41,196 nt of DNA from Zoogloeaceae bacterium (GTDB lineage: Bacteria > Pseudomonadota > Gammaproteobacteria > Burkholderiales > Rhodocyclaceae), in assembly GCA_016791025.1 (NCBI GenBank), contig JAEUNX010000046.1, positions 1 through 41,196 of the forward strand, in the 5' to 3' direction. The notes under the pieces are model-generated. The model saw only the letters and a list, made by a program, of their open reading frames with translations, was not told the origin of the DNA and did no database searches. This document shows positions 34,836 to 41,196 of the stretch, in pieces. How positions within the stretch are numbered: the first letter of the stretch is position 1; every line of letters begins with the position of its first letter. Both the position numbers and the translations under genes were made by a program.

Positions 34836-35954
34836 ATGACGCCATCGCCTATGCCTCAGTCCCATTCTCGTTCCTCGTCGAAGCCCGTGAACTGTCACGG
34901 GGTCCTTGGGCTGTGTCGGGTCGGATTCGAGGCAGAACTGGCGGCGGAACTTGGCGATTTGGCGAGCCAGGGCGGCGAAAGTCTAGCGGGACCGGGAACG
35001 GTGGGGCCGGGATTTGCGTTCCTCTCCTTTGCCGAGCCCCAGGCGTTACGGGATCTTGCCGGGTGGTTTCCATTTCGCGATCACGTGTTTGCGCGCCAGC
35101 GCCTGTTCTGGATAGAGCGCATCGTCGACCTGCCCCAGCGTGATCGGATCACCCCGATTCTTTCGGCGTTGGAGCGCCACGGGCTCCGGGTCTCCGCGCT
35201 GGCGCTAGAGTTCCCGGATTCCGACGCCGCCCGCCCCCTTTCCGGCTTCTGTCGACGTTTCGAAGAGCCGCTGACCCAGGCCATGCAGGCGGCGGGACGT
35301 CTGCGGCCGGATCAGACTGGGCTCCCCGTCCTCCATCTGCTATTCACCGATGCTTCGACGGTCTGGGTGACACTGGTGGAGTCTGGGGACGGTGCTTCCT
35401 GGCCCATGGGGATCCCACGGCTGCGGATTCCCAAGGAGGCACCGAGCCGGTCTGCGCTCAAGCTTGTCGAGGCCCTCGAAGTCTTGCTGACCGACCGTGA
35501 GCGCGAAGCCAGTCTGCGGGCGAGCCAGCGCGCCGTTGATCTTGGCGCTGCTCCCGGGGGCTGGTCCTGGCACCTCGCTCGGCGGGGTTTGCGGGTGGTG
35601 GCCATCGACAATGGCCCTCTCGCTCCCGCTGCCCACGCCACTGCGATGATCCAGCACCTGAGGGCGGATGGATTCACCTGGCGACCCACGCGGCCGGTGG
35701 ATTGGATGGTCTGCGACATGGTGGCCCAGCCAAGTCGGGTGGCCCAACTGGTGGCCGAATGGGTGGCCACTGGCCGTTGTCGTCACTGCATCTTCAACCT
35801 CAAGCTGCCCATGAAGCGCCGACGTGAAGAACTCGAGCGCTGTCGCGCAATGATATTCAAGCTCACCCGGTCGGTGGCGCCGATCGACCTGCGCTTCAAG
35901 CACCTCTACCACGATCGGGAAGAGGTCACCGGGTATCTGACCCTCAAGCGTTGA
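34836..35954 (+). CDS. rlmM: 23S rRNA (cytidine-2'-O)-methyltransferase RlmM
   Basis: RlmM methylates the 2'-O of C2498 (E. coli numbering) in 23S rRNA. An N-terminal THUMP-like region starts with GLCRVGFEAEL and includes FARQRLFW and RITPILSALE. The Rossmann-fold methyltransferase follows, with the SAM motif VDLGAAPGGW (234-243), VAIDNGPLAP, WMVCDMV, NLKLPMK and the closing YHDREEV. All align with E. coli RlmM. The N-terminus is uncertain: ATG 34836 or 34851 both precede an unconserved serine-rich lead, and neither has a clear ribosome site. Confidence 0.93.
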   Translation: MTPSPMPQSHSRSSSKPVNCHGVLGLCRVGFEAELAAELGDLASQGGESLAGPGTVGPGFAFLSFAEPQALRDLAGWFPFRDHVFARQRLFWIERIVDLPQRDRITPILSALERHGLRVSALALEFPDSDAARPLSGFCRRFEEPLTQAMQAAGRLRPDQTGLPVLHLLFTDASTVWVTLVESGDGASWPMGIPRLRIPKEAPSRSALKLVEALEVLLTDREREASLRASQRAVDLGAAPGGWSWHLARRGLRVVAIDNGPLAPAAHATAMIQHLRADGFTWRPTRPVDWMVCDMVAQPSRVAQLVAEWVATGRCRHCIFNLKLPMKRRREELERCRAMIFKLTRSVAPIDLRFKHLYHDREEVTGYLTLKR

Positions 35955-35967
35955 GGCCTCCCCGGTG

Positions 35968-35973
35968 TATAAT
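35968..35973 (+). promoter_or_regulatory. Candidate -10 box of the rhlE promoter
   Basis: A perfect TATAAT, preceded by GGTG, lies 14 nt past the rlmM stop. No good -35 box is found 16-18 nt upstream. The resulting leader of about 130 nt would be long, as is common for cold-responsive helicase genes. Confidence 0.35.
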
Positions 35974-36107
35974 TTAGAGTTATTGTCAAGCCCATCTGGG
36001 GTGCGTGGCCCTCGAGCCGCCGCCGGGCACCCGAATAACAAGCGACTTCGCACATTGCACCCCGGCCTGATTCAGGCAATCCAGGGGTGCCAGGACATCA
36101 CCGACTC

Positions 36108-37541
36108 ATGAGCTTCGCCGACCTCGGACTCATACCCGAAATCCTCCGGGCGGTGGCCGATGCCGGCTACACCGAGCCCACTCCGATTCAGGCCCAGGCC
36201 ATTCCGACCATCCTGGCGGGGGCTGATCTCATGGGGGGCGCCCAGACGGGGACCGGCAAGACGGCCGGTTTTACCCTCCCTCTTCTGCAGAGGCTGGCCC
36301 GCCATGCCAACACCAGCACTTCCCCGGCTCGCCACCAGACCCGGGCCCTGATCCTGGCCCCGACCCGGGAACTGGCGATGCAGGTCGAGGAATCGGTCAA
36401 AACCTATTCCAAGCATTTGCCCCTACGCTCGACCTGCATTTACGGTGGCGTCGACATGAACGCCCAGATCGCCGAATTGCGGCGCGGGATCGAGATCGTG
36501 GTGGCCACCCCCGGGCGCCTGCTCGACCACGTCCAGCAAAAGACCATCCAGCTTGGGCAGGTCGAGATGCTGGTTCTGGATGAGGCGGATCGCATGCTGG
36601 ACATGGGGTTCATCCCGGACATTCGGCGTATCCTCGCGCTCCTGCCCGCGGCGCGCCAGAGCCTGCTTTTCTCGGCCACGTTCTCCGACGAGATCAAGAA
36701 GCTGGCTGACCAGATGCTGAAGAATCCCCAGCTCATCGAGGTCGCCCGGCGAAATCAGGTCTCGGAGACCATCACCCACCGGGTGCACCCGGTGTCCTCC
36801 GGCTTGAAGCGCAATTTGCTTGCCCACATCATCCGCCACGAGCCGGATGCCCAGGTCCTGGTGTTTGTCGATACGAAGTTCGGTTGCAGCCGATTGGCCC
36901 ACTTCCTGAATCGCCATGGGATCCGCGCCGATGCGATCCATGGTGACAAGGGCCAGGCCCAGCGGACTGAGACCCTGGAGGCCTTCAAGTCGGGTGCGAC
37001 CCGGGTCCTGGTGGCCACGGACGTGGCGGCCCGGGGCCTGGACATCGACGACCTGCCGTATGTGATCAATTTCGAGTTGCCTCACACGGCGGAAGATTAC
37101 GTGCATCGGATTGGCCGTACCGGGCGGGCGGGGCGGCAGGGCAATGCGGTGTCCCTGGTCTGTGCCGAAGAGAAGCATCGCCTGGCGGAGATCGAAAGGC
37201 TTATCAAGCTTACGATTCCCCAGGAGGTGGTGCCCGGGTTTGATCCGGAGCCTGACTTTTTCGACCCTACGGGAAAGAGCCGTCGGCGGGGCGGTGGGGC
37301 CGAGGCCGGCGCTGCCCCAACTGGGGGCGAGGCTCGCGCCCGCAAGGGGCCGGAGCGTAGCCCCCGGTCCCAGGCCAAGCGGCCAGCGGTGGCGGCGGAT
37401 GGCTTCGATTTTTCCAAACCCTACGAACCACCGGCGACCCCGATGCCAGAGGTTTCCTCCTCCTCTGGCAACGACCGGGAATCCCCGAAGCGCCCGCAGC
37501 GTCCGATCCCGTTCCTGCTCGGGGGCCTTGGGCGTAAATAG
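36108..37541 (+). CDS. rhlE: DEAD-box ATP-dependent RNA helicase, RhlE type
   Basis: The 477-residue protein starts [16 protein letters not shown], a standard RhlE opening. It holds the full helicase set: Q motif TPIQAQAIP, motif I AQTGTGKT (45-52), [17 protein letters not shown] (158-161), SAT, and motif [10 protein letters not shown] (333-340). The C-terminal tail from about 390 is rich in arginine, glycine and proline and likely binds RNA. RhlE proteins remodel ribosome precursors and assist RNA decay in the cold. The frame is open to 36087, but MSFADLGL is the conserved start. Confidence 0.95.
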   Translation: MSFADLGLIPEILRAVADAGYTEPTPIQAQAIPTILAGADLMGGAQTGTGKTAGFTLPLLQRLARHANTSTSPARHQTRALILAPTRELAMQVEESVKTYSKHLPLRSTCIYGGVDMNAQIAELRRGIEIVVATPGRLLDHVQQKTIQLGQVEMLVLDEADRMLDMGFIPDIRRILALLPAARQSLLFSATFSDEIKKLADQMLKNPQLIEVARRNQVSETITHRVHPVSSGLKRNLLAHIIRHEPDAQVLVFVDTKFGCSRLAHFLNRHGIRADAIHGDKGQAQRTETLEAFKSGATRVLVATDVAARGLDIDDLPYVINFELPHTAEDYVHRIGRTGRAGRQGNAVSLVCAEEKHRLAEIERLIKLTIPQEVVPGFDPEPDFFDPTGKSRRRGGGAEAGAAPTGGEARARKGPERSPRSQAKRPAVAADGFDFSKPYEPPATPMPEVSSSSGNDRESPKRPQRPIPFLLGGLGRK

Positions 37542-37714
37542 GCCCTTCGCGTCAGGCTTCAGACGTGGACGGTACATGCAAGCGGAATTGGCCTTAAAAC
37601 CGGCCACTAATTCACGACTTGGCCACCGCCGCCTGGCGTCAAGATTGCCCTCCGGATGCCGTTGGATGGCCACATTCAACGGGTGACGACGACCCGATTC
37701 CCACGCTTTCATTC

Positions 37715-39235
37715 ATGGAACTTGCAGGGGTGCCCCGCTTTACCATCGATCAGGATGAGCGATTCGTACCCGATTTCACCGAAGGGGTGGAGCGGGGGCT
37801 TTATCTCGCAATCCTCGAGATGCTGGATGAAGGGCTACTCATCGTTAGCGACGAGACTATCCTGGAAGTGAATTCGGCCGCTTGCCATCTGTTGGAGCGG
37901 CGCTACGGCGAGTTGGCAGGGCGTCCCCTTGCCGACCTATTTGCGTCGGAGCAGGCTTTCCTGGCGGCACGGGCCCGTCTGTTCATCCAGGGCCAGATGC
38001 GGGGCAGTCTCCAACTGGCCATGCCCGGCGGGGGGCAGCGCGAGATGCGCTTTTGCGCCGCCGCGCGGATGAGGCCGGGAATCCACGTCCTGATCCTCAG
38101 TCCGGATGCGCCGCGGGAGGGGCCCCCGGACGAAGCGGTCTGGACGCGCCTCGCTGCGGCCCTGGAGCAGCCCCTGCTCGTGCTGGACGCGGAAGACCGG
38201 GTGAGTGCGGCCAATGCCGCCGCCTTGCGGCAGTTCGGGCTCCCTCGCCATGGGCTGGTGGGTCGTTCGCTGAGCCAGTGTTTTGCTGTGTCTTGGCCGT
38301 CCCGCGAGGGCGAAACCCGAGTCCAGCTGGGCCTGGGGTCGGCGGGCGTCAGTTCTGCCCGGATCCTGCCCGGACCGAAGCCAGGCTGGCGCCTGTTATT
38401 GCTTGCCCCACCGCGCTTGCCTGCCAGCAGCAGTACCGCCTCGGTGGCGACGACGACTCCGGTTTCTGGGACGGACCAGCGCGTGACGGGGGGGTTGCCG
38501 ACCGAGCTTGCGCTCGCCCTCGACCACGAGGCCATCGCTCTTCGCTTTCGCCCGCAATGGCGGGGTGATGGTCGGGCCCTCCCCGCGGCGGTTGTCGAAC
38601 TCGAATGGAACCATCCCCGCTATGGCCAGTTTGGTGCTGCGGAGTTACTTGCCGGGGCCGGGGTGACTACGTCCCGCCTGGGCGAATGGCTGATGCGGGG
38701 GGCTTGCGCCGCGGCGCGCGGCTGGGCGGCATCGGGCATGGTTGCACGGCTGTGTGTCCCGGTAGCGCTGGTGCAATTGGCGGAGCCAAACTTCTTCCGG
38801 CGGGTTGCCCGCCACCTTGACGAATTCGAGTTGGAGGCCGAGCGCCTGGAACTGGTGATCGACAGCGCCATCCTGGACCGGACCCAATCGGCCCTTGATG
38901 GCGGACTGCGTCAGGTGGCCGAGTTGGGGTGCCGTTTGGCCGTGGGCGGCGTTGGCCGGGGCAATGTGGACCTCCACCGGCTTGCCGACCTGCCGATCCA
39001 TCGAGTGTATTGCGATGGCGCGATGGCGCGGGAGGGCCGCGGCCACCTCCGCCTCCTTGAAGGGACCCTGGGGCTGGCTCAGACATTCGGTCAGGAAGCG
39101 GTGGTGTCCGGCGTCAATTCGGAGCTGTTGCGGGCCCAGATGATCGATCTGGGTTTTTCCGCCATGCAGGGGCAGGCCATCGGCCGCCCGCTGGCGCCGC
39201 CAGCCTTTGCCCGTCGCTATCTCAGCGCGAGCTGA
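37715..39235 (+). CDS. PAS-PAS protein with a degenerate EAL domain
   Basis: The 506-residue protein has two PAS-like regions (about 25-120, ILEMLDEGLLIVSDETILEV; and about 140-230, QPLLVLDAEDRVSAANAAAL) and a C-terminal EAL fold from about 265. Every catalytic motif of c-di-GMP phosphodiesterases has changed. EALLRW reads VELEW, the E of the LELTE block reads VID, DDFGTG reads GGVGRG, KID reads YCD, and the terminal E of AEGVE is N in SGVNS. It is therefore unlikely to cut c-di-GMP and may be a receptor or scaffold. The ATG at 37715 is the first in frame (a TTG exists at 37619). No ribosome site is evident. Confidence 0.85.
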   Translation: MELAGVPRFTIDQDERFVPDFTEGVERGLYLAILEMLDEGLLIVSDETILEVNSAACHLLERRYGELAGRPLADLFASEQAFLAARARLFIQGQMRGSLQLAMPGGGQREMRFCAAARMRPGIHVLILSPDAPREGPPDEAVWTRLAAALEQPLLVLDAEDRVSAANAAALRQFGLPRHGLVGRSLSQCFAVSWPSREGETRVQLGLGSAGVSSARILPGPKPGWRLLLLAPPRLPASSSTASVATTTPVSGTDQRVTGGLPTELALALDHEAIALRFRPQWRGDGRALPAAVVELEWNHPRYGQFGAAELLAGAGVTTSRLGEWLMRGACAAARGWAASGMVARLCVPVALVQLAEPNFFRRVARHLDEFELEAERLELVIDSAILDRTQSALDGGLRQVAELGCRLAVGGVGRGNVDLHRLADLPIHRVYCDGAMAREGRGHLRLLEGTLGLAQTFGQEAVVSGVNSELLRAQMIDLGFSAMQGQAIGRPLAPPAFARRYLSAS

Positions 39236-39249
39236 CCGCCAGCTCACAC

Positions 39250-39666
39250 TCAGGGGGCGCGGAAAGTCCAGACCGCATTGACTGCGTAGTGCCAGAAGAC
39301 CAGCACTCCGGTGGTTACGACCTGGGCTGCCAGGTAGGGCCATTCCGCCAGGTTCACCAGAACATGCATCAGGGTGCCGTTCCAGGCCAACCCGCTCAGG
39401 GCTACGGCAAAGAAGCGTGGAAGGGCCTCTTGGTGAGCGCGCTGGGATCGAAACACGAAGCGATGGCTCATGCCGTAATTCACCAGTGCGCCCACGCAAA
39501 AGCCAGCCACCGAGCCGATGATTGGGTCCAGGCGGCCCCATTCAACGAGGCCGACCAGGGTCAGGTAATGGGCCGCGGTGCCGGTCAGGCCAAGGGCGGC
39601 GAAGCGGAGGAAGCGACCCATCGAATGGCCCGAGGTGCGGGGACCTTCAGCGCGGCGTGCGTTCAT
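39250..39666 (-). CDS. GtrA family membrane protein
   Basis: The 138-residue protein has four predicted membrane segments: FAALGLTGTAAHYLTLVGLV, IIGSVAGFCVGALVNY, FFAVALSGLAWNGTLMHVLV and AAQVVTTGVLVFWHYAVN. GALVNYGMSHRFVFRS and FWHYAVNAVWTF are the GtrA signatures. GtrA proteins are thought to flip or pass polyprenyl-linked sugars across the inner membrane. Its start at 39666 overlaps the end of the upstream glycosyltransferase gene by 20 nt. An internal ATG at 39621 (MGRFLRFAALG) is an alternative without overlap. Confidence 0.9.
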   Translation of the reverse strand: MNARRAEGPRTSGHSMGRFLRFAALGLTGTAAHYLTLVGLVEWGRLDPIIGSVAGFCVGALVNYGMSHRFVFRSQRAHQEALPRFFAVALSGLAWNGTLMHVLVNLAEWPYLAAQVVTTGVLVFWHYAVNAVWTFRAP

Positions 39667-41196
39667 CGCCGACCAGGGCTCGTCGGTCCTTGACCACTGC
39701 CAAGGTTACACCTGCCCGCTCGACGGTCGCGACGATCTGGCCCTTGAGAGCGGAATCGCAATTCATATGGGTGGGGGAGATGAAGAAATCGGCCCGGCGC
39801 CAATCGCGCGTGACTTCGAATTCCGGGCCCAGGAACGTGGCGGCCTGAATGGATTCGGCGCAAACGGCGACCGGCCAGGGCCCTTTATCGGCGAGGCCTT
39901 GGCGGGCAACATACTCGGTGAGGCGGCTTGCGGCCGGGCGGATGGTGTCGCCCCAATAATCGGTTTCCCATTTCCCCTGGGCCCCGGGGAGGCCACCCGC
40001 CAACTGGTTGTAGGCAACGTACTCAAAGGGGTGGAGTCGGGCGAGGGTCAGGGTGTGGAAGGCGACAAGACCCACGACCGCCGCGCCGGCAAGCAGCGCG
40101 CCCGCCCGGCCGAAATCGGCAAGGCGGTTCCAGCCCAGGCCGGCCAATACCGCGAGGGGCGGGACGACAAAAAGAAAGTGCCGGGTGCCGTTGTAGAGCG
40201 CGGGTTGTGTGGCCAAAGTAAAGGCAATTGGAAAGCCGGCCGCAAGCAGCAATGGAAACAGATTCGCCCATCGCTCGGACTGTTTGCCGCGGTTGTCGCG
40301 GCGGCTGAAGGGGGCAAGTACGGCCAGGAGGATCAAGCCCAGAAGGAGGATTTCGGGCAGGCGGACGGCGAGATAGTGCAACAGATAGGTTCGAGGCACC
40401 TGGCCATTGAGATAGACAGTGCCATCCACGATGGTGTGGAGGAGAAAAGAAAAATGGGAGAAGGCCGTGGCTGCTTCGATCAGATTGCCTGCTGCCATCA
40501 CCGACCAGGGCCAGAACAGGCCCATCAGTGATAGGGCGATCAGCCCACTGGGAACTAGGCTGATGATGCTGCGGCCCAGGTAAGTCCACCGATCTCCCCG
40601 CGGCCCAAGGGCCGCCGTGGCGACGAGCAGGGCGAGACCGAGGTAGAACACGGCAAACACGGCACCCACCCGCAGGCCAAGGGCGCAACCCACCGCCACC
40701 CCAAGCCCGATCCGCCACCGCCAGGGGGGGCGCGGCAAATTGGCGACAATGCGGGTGGTGAAATACAGCGCCCAGACCATGCATGTCGCGAAAGGAACAT
40801 CCTTGGTGTGGGTGAACATTCCTCCCACCCAGGCCCCGGTCAGGGTGAGGCAGAGAAGTGCGAACAGGCCGGCTCGCTCCCCGCCGAGGGTTCGTGCGAG
40901 CTGCCAGACTGCGCCGAGGCCGGCCAAACCAAAGGCGGCTGACAGAAGATGGCGCATGTCCCAGACTGAAATCGACCCCGGGAGGGCACGTTCTAGGCCC
41001 GCGGCAACGAGGTCGAAGAAGCCGCCGTACAGATAGAGGTTCTTGTAGGTGAAGGCGGCGTGATCGCGCAGGCCGGAGGCATAGAAATCCACCAGCAGGC
41101 GGCCATAGACGTGTTGCACCTCCTCGTCGTTGCTGATGCCGTGCTGATCCCAGCCAAGCACGATGTACAGGCAAAGGGCGGCGAACACCAGCAGGG
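39647..41196 (-). CDS. GT-C family membrane glycosyltransferase, 5' end cut
   Basis: More than 510 residues with about ten hydrophobic segments resemble the PMT/ArnT (GT39/GT83-like) dolichyl- or polyprenyl-phosphate sugar transferases. The first visible loop has SNDEEVQHVYG, the acidic motif that binds the donor phosphate in GT-C enzymes. HTKDVPFATCMVWALYF and YNGTRHFLFVVPPLAVLAGLG are also family-like. The codon at 41188 is GTG, but the frame runs open to the window edge, so the start is missing. The C-terminal 110 residues are soluble. The overlap with gtrA suggests a paired lipid-linked sugar system. Confidence 0.85.
   Translation of the reverse strand, partial: LLVFAALCLYIVLGWDQHGISNDEEVQHVYGRLLVDFYASGLRDHAAFTYKNLYLYGGFFDLVAAGLERALPGSISVWDMRHLLSAAFGLAGLGAVWQLARTLGGERAGLFALLCLTLTGAWVGGMFTHTKDVPFATCMVWALYFTTRIVANLPRPPWRWRIGLGVAVGCALGLRVGAVFAVFYLGLALLVATAALGPRGDRWTYLGRSIISLVPSGLIALSLMGLFWPWSVMAAGNLIEAATAFSHFSFLLHTIVDGTVYLNGQVPRTYLLHYLAVRLPEILLLGLILLAVLAPFSRRDNRGKQSERWANLFPLLLAAGFPIAFTLATQPALYNGTRHFLFVVPPLAVLAGLGWNRLADFGRAGALLAGAAVVGLVAFHTLTLARLHPFEYVAYNQLAGGLPGAQGKWETDYWGDTIRPAASRLTEYVARQGLADKGPWPVAVCAESIQAATFLGPEFEVTRDWRRADFFISPTHMNCDSALKGQIVATVERAGVTLAVVKDRRALVGDERTPR

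Noticed and set aside
36423..37712. Minus-strand frame of 429 codons opposite rhlE
   Set aside because: It covers all the helicase motifs on the other strand and shows no domain of its own.
1..41196. CRISPR arrays, insertion sequences, integrases or attachment sites
   Set aside because: No regularly spaced repeats, transposase motifs or tRNA-flanking duplications were seen. The stretch beside tRNA-Pro holds only ordinary genes.

Overview
This GC-rich, gene-dense window looks like the chromosome of a betaproteobacterium, most likely near the Rhodocyclales. That placement rests on gene content and layout: rubredoxin-pilG-pilH-pilI-pilJ-pilL beside thiD-thiE-hemL, rpmB-rpmG next to radC, and coaBC-dut. 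It is inference, since no 16S rRNA gene is present. I see no insertion sequence, prophage, integrase or CRISPR array, and the window reads as core chromosome.

Layout. At 1-312 is the cut start of a DUF3422 gene. Isocitrate lyase (aceA) follows, with a well-marked promoter and candidate operators, then rraA, clpA and clpS on the minus strand. A cold-shock protein gene, rpmG, rpmB and radC come next. Plus-strand coaBC-dut-NUDIX faces a minus-strand operon of aceK, a monohaem cytochrome c and a sulfide-dehydrogenase flavoprotein (fccB), joined by two 4-nt overlaps. Divergent from aceK lie two unrelated NADP-isocitrate dehydrogenases, monomeric and dimeric. A 9.4-kb minus-strand block (17167-26562) carries the type IV pilus chemosensory genes headed by rubredoxin. 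Then come thiD-thiE-hemL, tRNA-Pro(CGG), ispB, a glycerophosphodiesterase facing a UgpB-like binding protein, a small lipoprotein, a Tas-like aldo/keto reductase, rlmM, rhlE, a PAS-PAS-EAL protein with a decayed EAL domain, and a GtrA/GT-C membrane pair that runs off the right edge.

How they fit together. Four genes act at the isocitrate branch point: aceA (glyoxylate bypass), icd and the icd2-type enzyme (TCA cycle), and aceK, which switches the dimeric enzyme off. The dimeric enzyme keeps the serine that AceK phosphorylates, while the monomeric one is from another fold and should escape control. The coupling of aceK to a sulfide-oxidising flavocytochrome is the most unusual arrangement here. 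The pil block encodes surface sensing for twitching. Most other genes are housekeeping: ribosome, proteolysis, cofactors, dNTP hygiene and quinone side chain.

Limits. Calls rest on reading motifs and remembered family sequences, with no database search. Several starts were moved from the longest ORF to the family-consistent start. Promoter calls are by eye.
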